A DNA stretch of 64,000 bases. Origin: Acanthochromis polyacanthus. Lineage: Eukaryota > Chordata > Actinopteri > Pomacentridae. The notes below the pieces were generated by a model. That model made no database searches, was not told the origin of the DNA, and saw only the letters and a list, made by a program, of their open reading frames with translations. The stretch covers positions 37,745,571-37,809,570 of the forward strand of contig NC_067123.1 of NCBI RefSeq assembly GCF_021347895.1, written 5' to 3'. Position 1 is the first letter of the stretch; the number at the start of each line of letters is the position of its first letter. This document shows, one piece after another, positions 52,322 to 58,700 of this stretch. The translations under genes and the position numbers were made by a program.

Positions 52322-54162
52322 TTATGACAGTATAACCATGTCACTTTGCACAGAAGACATCAAGTTCTCTCTGCTTGGAGCCATAATTATGCTGTTTCTG
52401 TTGAGGTGTAGGACTTTAGATTCCAGTGAAAATAGAGCATAACTGAGTGAAAATGTGACTTAGATCACTTAAAAGTCAAAGCTATGCAAGTACTCTTTAT
52501 AGACACCAAAAACATTGCCCGAGATGATAATGAGTGGCATTAAGGCAGTAAGACAATGGCCACTCTGTTACGTACAATGTGTACAATCTTCTATTTGACT
52601 CTAAAACACTCTTGTTTTAGATGAAATGGAGGTGAAGTCAAACTAAACAAGTGCTGACTATTTAGTTCAAGTGAGATTCTTACCGTTTAAGGACACATCT
52701 TCGGAAATAAACATCTTTACAGACTGCAAACAACAGATTTTAACAAACCAGAAAGCCTGAAAACAACAAGAGCATCTTGTTGAAACCAGTTTTTATTGTT
52801 TTTATTAAACATGCACACAATAGCTGAATGTCTGACTCAAAGATTAACAAGGGTAAGGTCTTTAGGATTTCCATTTACATGAGTAAACATATAATAAGCC
52901 CACAGCCTTTATTAGTCAGCAAGCAGCTGAATTACTGCCTGAAGGGTCTATTGTCACAGTGAACATATTGACTTCCTTGTCTAGGGGAAGAAGGACACAG
53001 CTGTCCAGCAACCCCTTTTCATTTACCCACTAGGGCTTGAGTTTCCTCACTTGCATGCTCAGGTTCATACATGCACACACATGAATACTAAAGAGCACAC
53101 ACAAACATAGTAGTAGACAGCGCTACACAAGCACTGATGCCAGAACCTCAGCGTGCAATTTAAACTTAGCTCTCTAACCGCTTTCTTTTTTGAGCTTGTT
53201 CACACTGCTGATGCTCATATCTGTAACAGTTAAGTTATGGCCAGCAGACAGGATGTGGGTGTCCACTGTCACCCATTACCCAGACAAGACGTGCCTCTGT
53301 ATCTCACGTGTCCAATATTGTGCAAAAATGACTGTGTTCTTTCAGTTTCACGCTCCATAGCTGCACAAGCTTTCACAGTAAAATTAGCAGCATTTCCTGA
53401 CATGGAAATGTCACACCGGCAAGCGGCTCTATTTTGGGCACATTTGATATGCAAATGAGCCTTTTAAGTTCTGTAGACGTACCGGCAGATCTTATCAACC
53501 GGTGACTACGAGCTGGGACACACATAAAGTAGCAAACCGGCGAACCTGTTGAACCGGAGGGGAAACACTAAAGCCGCTACAAATACGTGTGAAGTTACTG
53601 TAAATCAATTAAATGCATTATAAACTACTATAAGACTGACTCAGGCAGCACTAAAGGCTTCTACTCATGTGCACGTCTGCGCTAATTAACGGACGAACTC
53701 ATTTTCAGACTTGCCAACTAACGAGGCATCATTCAGACTCACTAATAACGGTTAATAACTGAACAGGCTTGTCTCGTGCCCGGCTAATTTATTAGCAACC
53801 GCTACCTGAAAATACTAATAAAGACAAGCTAGGCGACTAAATACTACACACGGAAACGCATTTCTGTTAAATTTATATTCGCCCGAACCCTTTCGCTGAC
53901 ATTAACAAGAGACTTGACAACAACTTGAACCAAACGCCACGTGTCAGAAGTGGAAAGCCGGCTAACAATAGCAGTTGCCGGATGGTGCCTCACTGAGTCT
54001 GACTCCCAAGCATCCCTTGTACTTGAACGGCTGCTCGGCAAACAAGGGGGCAAACACGGACAAAGAACCGTACAGTTATATCGGAGGGCTGACGGTCTGC
54101 AGTGTTGTGAGGGGGCTTACTGTTCTCAGGAGGGGCCGCATTTGTTCCAGAGGTTCGTCCAT
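11160..54162 (-). CDS. slc4a7: Electroneutral Na+/HCO3- cotransporter NBCn1 (complete gene, 26 coding exons plus alternative first exon)
   Basis: SLC4A7 imports Na+ with HCO3- across the plasma membrane and regulates intracellular pH. Exons 5'-3' (minus strand): 54162-54121 or 49259-49224, 39694-39613, 34930-34781, 32334-32196, 31297-31137, 30916-30728, 29698-29303 (cassette), 25521-25406, 24621-24464, 23477-23390, 23197-23051, 22659-22553, 21269-21095, 19994-19861, 19755-19510, 18748-18643, 18369-18208, 17696-17583, 17458-17297, 16444-16193, 15920-15852, 15581-15408, 15147-15010, 13325-13225, 12326-12210 (cassette), 11241-11160. The full form is 1266 aa (with the MDEQ exon): cytosolic N-domain about 1-600, SLC4 membrane domain about 600-1140, acidic/basic tail ending ETFL. 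The His/Arg/Lys-rich N-terminal exon, the Ser-rich cassette and the tail segment [16 protein letters not shown] match SLC4A7, not SLC4A8 or SLC4A10. No disabling change was seen. Confidence 0.97.
11745..11790 (+). repeat. Non-LTR retrotransposon tail with (TCTA)n
   Basis: The stretch 'acttgaatttccctcggga' followed by 'tgaataaagtatccatctatctatctg' has the form of a fish LINE 3' end with a tetranucleotide tail. Only the extreme 3' end is recognisable. It lies in the intron between the last two slc4a7 exons. Confidence 0.55.
12210..12326 (-). CDS. slc4a7: slc4a7 C-terminal cassette exon (39 aa, in frame)
   Basis: The acceptor ggcatgtag precedes T (completing Ser). The exon encodes [20 protein letters not shown] and continues [18 protein letters not shown], and the donor gtagct sits at 12209. 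At 117 bp it has the same phase at both ends, so it can be included or skipped without changing the ETFL ending. It corresponds in position and size to NBCn1 splice cassette III (about 36 aa in rat, from memory), and NISDEM.KT.VWKA is also shared with SLC4A8/A10 tails. If the donor is not used, an in-frame TAG (12208-12206) ends the protein after KRSGR. Confidence 0.88.
13225..13325 (-). CDS. slc4a7: slc4a7 exon 24 (cytosolic tail)
   Basis: Acceptor tcatccag, donor gtgagt. It encodes [20 protein letters not shown] and then [13 protein letters not shown], ending with AG of a Ser codon. The segment (F)EGxxxLx(V/I)PVK(T/A)L is characteristic of the SLC4A7 tail. Confidence 0.93.
13564..14552 (+). 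mobile_element. Tc1-like transposon copy with broken transposase
   Basis: The element is flanked by TA (13562-13563 and 14553-14554), with matching ends 'cactcacaggccacttta' and '...agtggtcagtgagtg'. It lies in the intron between slc4a7 exons 23 and 24. Transposase-derived frames are readable only in pieces: 13660-13842 (helix-turn-helix part, [15 protein letters not shown]), 13844-14050 ([20 protein letters not shown]) and 14117-14500 (DDE region). Frameshifts and a local inverted insertion (14021-14063) make it non-functional. The end sequence is a common fish Tc1 family (from memory). Confidence 0.88.
14021..14063. repeat. Perfect 19-bp inverted repeat inside the Tc1 copy
   Basis: 'gaagtgtagcctcagtttc' is followed by the loop aacag and then 'gaaactgaggctacacttc', its exact reverse complement. 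The right arm matches the transposon's own sequence. The left arm replaces a few bases and looks like a templated inverted copy. Confidence 0.85.
15010..15147 (-). CDS. slc4a7: slc4a7 exon 23
   Basis: Acceptor gtctccag, donor gtaaaa. It encodes [20 protein letters not shown], then [19 protein letters not shown] and KKAREKL. This is the last membrane helix and the start of the cytosolic tail, with the invariant SLC4 motif (K)[13 protein letters not shown] and a Lys-rich stretch. Confidence 0.96.
15408..15581 (-). CDS. slc4a7: slc4a7 exon 22
   Basis: Acceptor tttgtag, donor gtaatg. It encodes [40 protein letters not shown] and [18 protein letters not shown], a loop followed by late membrane helices of the SLC4 fold. 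It is phase 0 at both ends. Confidence 0.96.
15852..15920 (-). CDS. slc4a7: slc4a7 exon 21
   Basis: A 69-bp exon, phase 0 at both ends, encoding [20 protein letters not shown] and [12 protein letters not shown](V/I)FLYMGV is a hallmark of the bicarbonate transporter membrane domain. Confidence 0.96.
16193..16444 (-). CDS. slc4a7: slc4a7 exon 20
   Basis: 252 bp, phase 0. It encodes [60 protein letters not shown] and [24 protein letters not shown]. It contains the conserved LPWFVAATV helix and the PGE(Q/E)P.(F)LGIREQR(V/L)TG loop of SLC4 transporters. Confidence 0.97.
16445..17296. other. slc4a7 intron, nothing further seen
   Basis: AT-rich sequence between exons 19 and 20 with no repeat family or conserved element recognised. 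A poly-A run lies in the neighbouring intron at about 17716-17731. Confidence 0.6.
17297..17458 (-). CDS. slc4a7: slc4a7 exon 19
   Basis: 162 bp, phase 0. It encodes [40 protein letters not shown] and [14 protein letters not shown]. The [21 protein letters not shown] stretch is diagnostic for Na+-coupled bicarbonate transporters. Confidence 0.97.
17583..17696 (-). CDS. slc4a7: slc4a7 exon 18
   Basis: 114 bp, phase 0, acceptor ttgtttag, donor gtaggc. It encodes [20 protein letters not shown] and [18 protein letters not shown], a membrane helix with the conserved SDFAVF and G(V/I)PSPKL.VP motifs. Confidence 0.96.
18208..18369 (-). CDS. slc4a7: slc4a7 exon 17
   Basis: 162 bp, phase 0. It encodes [40 protein letters not shown] and [14 protein letters not shown]. 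It starts inside the large extracellular loop (Cys in MCK and ACGHHG) and enters the next helix. Confidence 0.96.
18643..18748 (-). CDS. slc4a7: slc4a7 exon 16 (glycosylated extracellular loop)
   Basis: The exon encodes [20 protein letters not shown] and [15 protein letters not shown]. It holds three N-glycosylation sequons (NVS, NQT, NVS), and the previous exon adds NLT. Two Cys here pair in number with the two in exon 17, giving the four-Cys loop typical of electroneutral NBCs. The loop sequence itself diverges from mammals. Confidence 0.93.
19510..19755 (-). CDS. slc4a7: slc4a7 exon 15
   Basis: 246 bp, acceptor cttttcag, donor gtaagt. It encodes [60 protein letters not shown] and [21 protein letters not shown]. 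The [17 protein letters not shown](A/S)LI motif forms part of the SLC4 transport core. Confidence 0.97.
19861..19994 (-). CDS. slc4a7: slc4a7 exon 14
   Basis: 134 bp, acceptor ctctacag, donor gtgagt. It encodes [20 protein letters not shown] and [24 protein letters not shown], the near-invariant GQPLT(I/V)LGSTGP membrane-domain signature. Confidence 0.97.
21095..21269 (-). CDS. slc4a7: slc4a7 exon 13 (first membrane helix)
   Basis: 175 bp. It encodes [40 protein letters not shown] and [18 protein letters not shown], the junction of the cytosolic domain with TM1. The motif [13 protein letters not shown] is conserved. Human NBCn1 has EGRI where this copy has KGNI, a mild change in a loop. Confidence 0.97.
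21270..22552. other. slc4a7 intron with (TG)n tract
   Basis: The only recognisable element is a short interrupted TG/CG tract at 22101-22128. The remainder is AT-rich with no coding or repeat match recognised. Confidence 0.6.
22553..22659 (-). CDS. slc4a7: slc4a7 exon 12
   Basis: 107 bp, acceptor gacctgcag, donor gtgagt. It encodes [20 protein letters not shown] and [15 protein letters not shown], the variable linker before the membrane domain. (H)[11 protein letters not shown] is conserved across SLC4A7/8/10. Confidence 0.94.
23051..23197 (-). CDS. slc4a7: slc4a7 exon 11
   Basis: 147 bp, phase 0. It encodes [40 protein letters not shown] and [28 protein letters not shown](S/T)IRIEPPK is a fingerprint of the Na+-coupled SLC4 N-terminal domain. 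Confidence 0.97.
23390..23477 (-). CDS. slc4a7: slc4a7 exon 10
   Basis: 88 bp, acceptor cctttaaag, donor gtaaga. It encodes (R)[20 protein letters not shown] and SMATLMTDE in the folded cytosolic domain. Confidence 0.96.
24464..24621 (-). CDS. slc4a7: slc4a7 exon 9
   Basis: 158 bp, acceptor tatttcag, donor gtatga. It encodes [40 protein letters not shown] and [12 protein letters not shown], which includes the conserved [11 protein letters not shown](V)D motif. Confidence 0.97.
25406..25521 (-). CDS. slc4a7: slc4a7 exon 8
   Basis: 116 bp, acceptor cccaaccag, donor gtaacc. It encodes [20 protein letters not shown] and [25 protein letters not shown] matches the NSTVDFSK of mammalian NBCn1, and the upstream part is the poorly conserved regulatory linker. 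Its phase fits both exon 6 (cassette skipped) and the cassette exon. Confidence 0.9.
25522..29302. other. slc4a7 intron, no exon or repeat recognised
   Basis: 3.8 kb between the Ser-rich cassette and exon 8. I looked for an extra small exon joining the two and found none I could support. No transposon ends were recognised. Confidence 0.5.
29303..29698 (-). CDS. slc4a7: slc4a7 Ser-rich cassette exon (about 132 aa)
   Basis: The acceptor tgttag precedes GA, which completes Gly. It encodes [40 protein letters not shown] and a long Ser/Thr/Pro stretch, then [18 protein letters not shown] and a second acidic/RRES segment. The pattern (EGLS.SR.SL...SNLS.R.ES..S.LL.HLLPSS) matches the 123-124 aa cassette II of mammalian NBCn1, which modulates transport activity. 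Ending at 29303 (T before gtagcc) gives 396 bp, exactly in frame with exons 6 and 8. A stronger-looking donor (gtgagt, exon end 29290) would break the frame unless another exon follows. The 3' boundary is therefore uncertain. Confidence 0.85.
29699..30727. other. slc4a7 intron, nothing further seen
   Basis: About 1 kb between exon 6 and the cassette, purine-rich next to the cassette. Neither coding sequence nor a repeat family was recognised. Confidence 0.55.
30728..30916 (-). CDS. slc4a7: slc4a7 exon 6
   Basis: 189 bp, acceptor taactcag, donor gtgaga. It encodes [60 protein letters not shown] and RN. HHHQNE and [15 protein letters not shown] are conserved in the family. It ends with G, so the next exon begins in phase 1. 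Confidence 0.96.
31137..31297 (-). CDS. slc4a7: slc4a7 exon 5
   Basis: 161 bp, acceptor catctacag, donor gtaaat. It encodes [40 protein letters not shown] and [13 protein letters not shown]. (R)[17 protein letters not shown](Y/H)VATL is the core motif of the SLC4 cytosolic domain. Confidence 0.97.
31545..31636 (+). repeat. Fragment of a dispersed fish repeat
   Basis: The stretch 'cagtttatttaaaaaaggacagcg' onward to 'gctaatttccatctgtagtcc' has the form of a repeat I recall from fish introns. The ends are undefined and the family is unnamed. Confidence 0.3.
32196..32334 (-). CDS. slc4a7: slc4a7 exon 4
   Basis: 139 bp, acceptor gtgttcag, donor gtcaga. It encodes [40 protein letters not shown] and WKETA. 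The [16 protein letters not shown](V/I)PH(D/E)LFTE(L/M)DE motif is conserved across SLC4A7/8/10. Confidence 0.97.
32501..33276. mobile_element. Foldback element: inverted duplication of a Tc1/mariner 5' end
   Basis: Two arms of exactly 355 bp (32501-32855 and 32922-33276) are near-perfect reverse complements around a 66-bp spacer. The ends read 'ctcaca(t/c)gcaaaagaaacg' inward, and both outer sides have TA (part of tata). The left arm plus spacer encodes, from ATG 32795, [20 protein letters not shown] and [20 protein letters not shown], a Tc1/mariner-type helix-turn-helix. The right arm carries the same start again on the minus strand. So the element is two head-to-head copies of a transposon's 5' terminus and DNA-binding domain, without any DDE catalytic region. 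It lies in the intron between slc4a7 exons 3 and 4. Confidence 0.93.
33454..33493. repeat. Perfect 17-bp hairpin
   Basis: 'tcatttagcagaaaagc', loop agttac, then 'gcttttctgctaaatga', an exact reverse complement. No terminator role is implied in this intron. It looks like a local inverted templated insertion, 180 bp from the foldback element. Confidence 0.85.
34781..34930 (-). CDS. slc4a7: slc4a7 exon 3 (His/Arg/Lys-rich)
   Basis: 150 bp, acceptor ttcaacag. It encodes [40 protein letters not shown] and EDGRESPTY. The basic His/Arg run after [11 protein letters not shown] is the SLC4A7/8/10 N-terminal signature. The donor is gttggg, a GT with weak match to consensus, but phase and protein continuity (TYD|TPSQR) support it. 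Confidence 0.93.
35089..38600. repeat. Complex repeat block with degenerate internal copies
   Basis: It begins with inverted termini: 35089-35107 (atattgtaacctgggttct) and 35331-35349 match as reverse complements at 18 of 19 positions. Beyond them, GC-richer sequence contains several diverged copies of one unit, with a recurring core ('cacggcc.gagga' then 'ctcacctgctg' then 'tctgcgctcagca.ggatccca') near 36448-36590, 36731-36890 and 38070-38390. The first two are spaced about 283 bp. No intact transposase or reverse transcriptase was recognised, so the family is unknown. Confidence 0.55.
38601..39612. other. slc4a7 intron, nothing further seen
   Basis: AT-rich sequence upstream of exon 3's intron repeat block and downstream of exon 2. 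No repeat or coding match was recognised. Confidence 0.55.
39613..39694 (-). CDS. slc4a7: slc4a7 exon 2 (first common coding exon)
   Basis: 82 bp, acceptor actctcag, donor gtaagt. It encodes [20 protein letters not shown] and YEREELE. G(P/L)DEEA(V/I)VD.GKTS matches the start of the common region of NBCn1. It starts in phase 0, so either first exon can splice to it. Confidence 0.95.
39695..43499. other. slc4a7 first common intron, 3' part
   Basis: 3.8 kb of AT-rich intron with no repeat family or exon recognised. Confidence 0.5.
43500..43925 (-). mobile_element. Tc1-like transposon relic (truncated, antisense)
   Basis: The plus strand reads 'gtgcctaatattgtgtgacat', 'gccaccaaaacag', 'aatttggaggtcaagtcaac' (with one base change) and 'ggtgcagtatcctgctggaag', which is the complementary strand of a common fish Tc1 transposase. 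Only about 430 bp remain and the terminus on the high side is lost at the join to a duplicated segment. Confidence 0.7.
43926..44240. repeat. Duplicated intronic segment, copy A
   Basis: It shares long stretches with copy B at 45851-46210, for example 'gagaggtgttacatagtgag' and 'tgccaaatgcacaattgcac'. Both are in the same orientation, with indels. Confidence 0.85.
45851..46210. repeat. Duplicated intronic segment, copy B
   Basis: The second copy of the segment at 43926-44240, starting 'ctcttcagct', 1.6 kb downstream in direct orientation and modestly diverged. Just past its end, 'aaacattatgatcaccctgtc' (about 46225) resembles the end of the same Tc1 family found next to copy A. Confidence 0.85.
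46838..47180 (-). mobile_element. Second Tc1-like relic, same family
   Basis: Segments such as 'ccctgtggtatctggcacca' and 'cctgtaagttacatgttg', and later 'cgccttgtcaaagttgcgac' and 'ctgcatccaacaca', match the antisense strand of the Tc1 family at 43500, but with the middle missing. It is an internally deleted relic. Confidence 0.6.
47193..48297. mobile_element. 1.1-kb non-autonomous DNA transposon with TIRs
   Basis: Left end 'cagtccctccaggatttcgcg' and inverted right end 'cgcgaattcctggatggactg' pair with few mismatches. Both sides are flanked by atatat (47187-47192 and 48298-48303), a possible target-site duplication in an AT-rich target. Near both ends CpG-rich words such as 'aaaattgcgggaaagttgcg' recur. 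It carries no transposase, and the superfamily is not certain. Confidence 0.75.
48298..49223. other. slc4a7 intron just after first exon MDEQ
   Basis: Intronic sequence, C/T-rich at about 48780-49020. No exon or repeat family was recognised. Confidence 0.55.
49224..49259 (-). CDS. slc4a7: slc4a7 alternative first exon (MDEQ form)
   Basis: The exon runs from ATG at 49259-49257 to the donor gtacgt at 49223. It encodes [12 protein letters not shown] and joins exon 2 in phase 0. Mammalian SLC4A7 also has two short alternative N-termini spliced to G(P)DEEAVVD. Kozak context is modest (G at +4, T at -3). The upstream TATA-like box at 49411-49418 supports a local promoter. Confidence 0.85.
49411..49418 (-). 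promoter_or_regulatory. slc4a7: TATA-like box of the downstream slc4a7 promoter
   Basis: The minus strand reads GTATAAAG about 150 bp before the MDEQ start codon, which would give a 5' UTR of about 120 nt. An inverted CCAAT motif lies farther upstream near 49510. Inferred, not tested. Confidence 0.5.
49419..54120. other. slc4a7 inter-promoter intron
   Basis: About 4.7 kb between the two first exons. It contains an AT microsatellite at 52284-52315 and otherwise AT-rich sequence, becoming CpG-richer after about 53450 as it nears the upstream promoter. No other exon was recognised. Confidence 0.6.
52284..52315. repeat. (TA)16 microsatellite
   Basis: A pure TA dinucleotide run of 32 bp in slc4a7 intronic sequence. 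Confidence 0.98.
54121..54162 (-). CDS. slc4a7: slc4a7 alternative first exon (MDEP form)
   Basis: The exon runs from ATG at 54162-54160 to the donor gtaagc at 54120. It encodes [14 protein letters not shown], which matches the mammalian SLC4A7 N-terminus containing EQMRPLLTR directly before GPDEEAVVD. Phase 0 to exon 2. Kozak context is good (G at -3 and +4). The surrounding 54.0-54.4 kb is GC-rich. Too short for an ordinary ORF search. Confidence 0.92.
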
Positions 54163-54199
54163 TTCACCTGCCGATGGTCTTCTGCCCAACGGTAGCGCT

Positions 54200-54380
54200 C
54201 TTTATTGTGCCGCTTGACGTTGAGGAGAGCCGGGCCGGTGACAGTTGTATTAACAGTGAGGGCTGCGCTGCTTTTCCTAATGACGCCGTGAGGACACGCC
54301 TCTAAGATGAGTGACAGTGACGGATGGCCAATCAGATTCATCAACGTAACAAAGAGGGCGGAGACTATTTTTCTGACGCC
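54200..54380 (-). promoter_or_regulatory. slc4a7: Upstream slc4a7 promoter (TATA-less, CCAAT and GC box)
   Basis: Upstream of the MDEP exon the sequence is GC- and CpG-richer. It contains an inverted CCAAT motif (ccaatca, 54328-54334), a GC box (gggcgg, 54356-54361) and several tgacg/cgtca-type words. No clear TATA box was seen. Promoter identity is inferred from position and composition. Confidence 0.55.
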
Positions 54381-54559
54381 TAAAAAGTCCCAAGCGGGCT
54401 TTTTGTGTTCTTATTTTGGTATATTTTATCCTTGAATTTAATTTTAAAAGAAAAAAAGCCTGGAAATTAAAAGAAATCACGACAAATTAATTTCAGCTAT
54501 TTTATTATTCAGGCTTAACACCCTCTAATTAACTGTTAAAAAATAAAACCCAGTAAGGA

Positions 54560-55720
54560 AGAAATATTCCAACATTACCATAAGGTTCTAATAATGTTTC
54601 AAAGAAAACTGTTTAAGCTAATGTTTATGAAACTTTTTAATGATATTTATCATTTCAGATAATGTTCCGAGTCAATTAAAAGGAAACTAAGACAAAACTT
54701 TTTAACATTCTGAGGATGTTTGTCAGATTATGTTACATGATAACAAAAGAAGAATCAACATTCAAAATATGTTTTCAAGATGTTCTCAAGGCCTCAGATG
54801 GACCTGATTTGTTTTCTAAAGCATTCTTGTAATGCGACATATTAACAAAGGGTTTGCCTGTAATATTTTTAGTATTTTGGGGGGATTTTGCTGTTACAAA
54901 CGCTCTTAAGAAAGATTTCAGTGTTTTAGTGTTGTTTTCATTGGGAAGTCATATTTTGATATCCAGAATGTTCTTCTTAAAGGCAGTGTTAGTAGAGCAT
55001 TTTCCAGATGTTGTACTCAGAATGTCCTTCCTTTGTTATCATGGAACATTGTTGAAACATTTTATAGAAGAACTAACATTTTCTGTTGTGCTTGGATCAT
55101 TTCAAATGTATGTTCAAATACACTAGACATTATTTTACAATTCTACAATTTCGTTCCAAAGCAACATACATCCGAGAGTAGATACCATTTTAAATTACAT
55201 TCTTCAAAATCTAAAGTTTCACATGATGATAGAGGCAAATGCAGAGAGAGAGAGAGCGAGAGAGAGACCTCTGACCTTCTCAGCTAGGAGAGGATGTTCT
55301 CACAACACTGGCTAACATCACCTACAGTAATGTTTGAAGGACGCTGTGTTAGATGTTAAATGAAAATAATCTGTGAACAGAATGTCTTTTATAATGTGTT
55401 CGGTGTTATTTATACATATATGTGACGTATTACCAAAGACATACATTTTTGCCTGCAATGAGGATGATCTGGGGATGAGGTTACAGATTATGCACCAATC
55501 TTTTGTAAAACATTGCCATGATATTACCCAATGTCACATGATAACAAAGAGAGGATGGTCTCAGTGCAATATTCAGAAAATGTTTCAAGAATATTAGTGT
55601 ATATTAGTCTTATCTTTAGCGGACTTTGTGTTAAGATAATGTTATCATACCTTAAAGTAACGCGTGAATCTTTCCCAAAATTCCCAAAATGTTCTCTTTA
55701 ACTTTGTTTCCCAGAATGCT
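54560..55720. repeat. Degenerate repeats of gaatgttct/aacattctg motifs
   Basis: Related words (aacattctgaggatgttt, ccagaatgttcttctt, cagaatgtccttcctttgttatcatgg, ccaaaatgttctcttt) recur irregularly over about 1.1 kb, often near 'gttacatgataacaaa.aga' (twice). Probably a decayed tandem or transposon-internal repeat. Family unknown. Confidence 0.5.
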
Positions 55721-58700
55721 ATTAGAACAAAATAATACTGGCTCATCATCTCTAAGCTAAACCACATTTGCACAATGTAAAAAATGTATAAAACATATAG
55801 TAGATGCATACACAAATATGATCCTATGCATAACTTACGCATAAACACATACAGGATGTGTATGTGTGCCACATTTTTAACCATGGCTTTGAAACATGAG
55901 CGCATCATTCCTGTTGTAGCCGCACTACACTGGTATGTTTTAGGATAGACTGTAAGATTTTACTGATTACTTTTATAACCCTTCAAGGCCTCTCTCTCGT
56001 GGTAGTAGTTGTAATAGTATACCAGTTAATTCGTTTTACTTAAAGCTTAAGCCTGTGATAGAAATGTTAACCAGCCTCTGCCATAGCTCACTGGATATGA
56101 AGGTGCTAATGTTCAAAAACGGATTAATGAGGCAAAAGGCCAATCTGTGTAGACAGAGGTTTTGAATCCTGTCACCCTACTGTTGCTCTGAACTGATGTG
56201 TTATCCACATTGATTCCAAGGCACCCCAGGGTCCCAATTGTTCTTTATTCTCTGTTGTGCTTATTGAAGCATGATACAAAGTAATACGCCATTTAAAGCT
56301 TTCAAGTGCCCCACTATTTATAAAGATGTGTAGAAATTATGACTTTATAAGAATATAGCCCACCTATTTTATGGTGGAATTTGTCTGTGTGCTTGAGCCT
56401 TTAATTTGAAATTAGTTGAATGCAACATGTAGTGATTTTTTCTATATTGATACATTTATTTGTGACCAAAAGTTATCGATCTCTAAATATAGCGGAAATA
56501 AAATGATACATTCATGAATGAGAGAAGGGAATGTGATAATGTACTCGGTGTGATTACAGACAAGCATTAACACAGTAGATTTCTTTAAAATCTATAGTTT
56601 AATTGACAATCTAACTACATACAGGCCTACTAGATCGCATGTGAGCGCTGCTCTGTTATTAGATCAGCTGCAGCTGTTAAATCCTATTGCTGTCTGCTCA
56701 GAAGTCACAGTTTAACTCCACCTGTGATTTAGTCTGAGTCTGGTAGGTGTGTCCTGAAGAAATCCTCTAAACTCTAATAGAAGCCACTGTTTCGTCTTTA
56801 TCAACTTAAACCCCTGCAAGCTCTTAAGCTGTATCCACGCTAAACCACAGCTAAGCTTGTAATATGCTAAGTGACAGAGGGTTTAAAGTGGTAGCTCATT
56901 GGGATAAATATAAAAAGGCCTAAGATGGATGCTTATACTTACACATGCTCAGACACGGATATCACAGTATATTAACATCACTACTGGCATGTTAAAAGCT
57001 TTTACTTTGAAGCAGAAGATAAAGAATCTTTATCTACTGTTAATCTGTGTGGATTATATTGATTCAGAAGCTTTTTATAATCAGTAAGCAGTGCAAGGTA
57101 TTTAAAAAGAACTTGTAAACACTTCTTCTAATCTTACAAGCTCTTGGCATAAGCTTCTGAACATTCTTTCATAAAGCCACCTCGATTACTGTATTTTAGA
57201 AAAAGATGCACCTATTTGTAATTATTGAGTTTGACCAGCAGATGGAAGTGCTGCATCAAACGAGTCTCTTTAGTTGTGCAAGACAGCACAAGGCAGCCAA
57301 AATATGATCTATAATTCACTCTTAATAGATAATACTTTTGGCTGTCTTGTTTTTCATTCTTCTCCTCTAACTATATTTTTTCTTAAAAAGGGAAATCACC
57401 TAAAATAACAACGTTTAAACCATCAACATTATCAAATGATCACAAACACAGCTTTAGAAGGAAGAAAACATAATGAAAATATAATTAGCCTCAGTGTAAA
57501 ATATTTATCAAGCTAAATTCAGTTATTATTTGTTATTATTTTTAATGATCCAGGCCAGAAATTCATTTCTAGATCCATGAGGCTTAGTACAGACTGAAGA
57601 ATAGAAAGCTAACTCATACTATTGATACAGAAAACACCTTCAGTCATGTGTGTTATTACATAACCATGAGGTGATCATGTCATAAACTTAACTGCATTGA
57701 AATACGATACAGTTGGAATAGAAATCAGTCGGGCGCAAACAGCCACAGAAGTCTTTTCTAACAGAGGAGTTCATGGGCGTCTTCCTTTAAATAGCAGCCA
57801 TTCCTCACCCACTCATCAACCTCCGGCATAATCACGCGGCACCTCAGAAATAGAACTGCAAGGTGGGAGATCAAACTATCACCTCTTAATTGTACCCTGA
57901 GTCTTAAAGATGCTGAGAGCCCATTAGCGCACAAAGAAGTGTGCTGTGTACGGCTCCTGAAACATGCATCGGGATAATGCAGCTGGGAGATGACTCAGAA
58001 GTTAGACAAGTGGAAGAAGCACCACACTGGCATCCACCTGTGCTGGGACTCATGTAAAGATGCAGACTGCAAGGTGTGGTGATGACGAGAAAGAAAGTTG
58101 TCTGTTTCAAAGCTTTGGAAAAGAACAGAAGAGACTAGTTGGAGCCATACTGAACTTACCGCGGTGGAAAAACTCTATGGCTCTATGTGTTATTTAGTTT
58201 AAAATGGATGGTTGCATTGCTTTTGAACATAGAATATGAATTTACGCAGATGTTTTTCATTTGTTTGTGAGCTGAACTGTGAGTGGAACATGTTAGGCGC
58301 AAGCCACAAAATGAATATAGACTGTGTCATGTTTTGTCTCAGAAAGTGTACAAATTATGAGTCCCTTTTTCCCAGAAGGGCAAGTGGATGTTGTTTTTCT
58401 CTAGTGGTGAGGCCTTCTGAGGGCGCCAGGAGAAAAGGAAGAGAATGTGAAATTCCCAAATCTGTTGGAGCGCTCCATCAAAGTGCCAATGCATTGATTT
58501 TGACCACAGATCTTTTCCGCCCAGCTGCCTCTGCGTGCCCTACCCCAAACACTGCTCTCAAGGCCAGGGTCTTGCGGGAGCCTTCGTGCCCCTGAATCCT
58601 GTTCAGCTCCTCTGGGACTCTCAGAGGAGGGGAGGGGGAGTAGAGGCCAGTGACCAGCATGGTGTACCCAAATCGACACAGGGACGGGTGGATGGTGGGA

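Noticed and set aside
11160..54162. Assignment of the transporter to slc4a8 or slc4a10
   Set aside because: The NISDEM cassette is shared with them, but the Ser-rich cassette, the VSFEG..L.VPVK tail, the EQMRPLL first exon and the linkage to eomes all indicate slc4a7.
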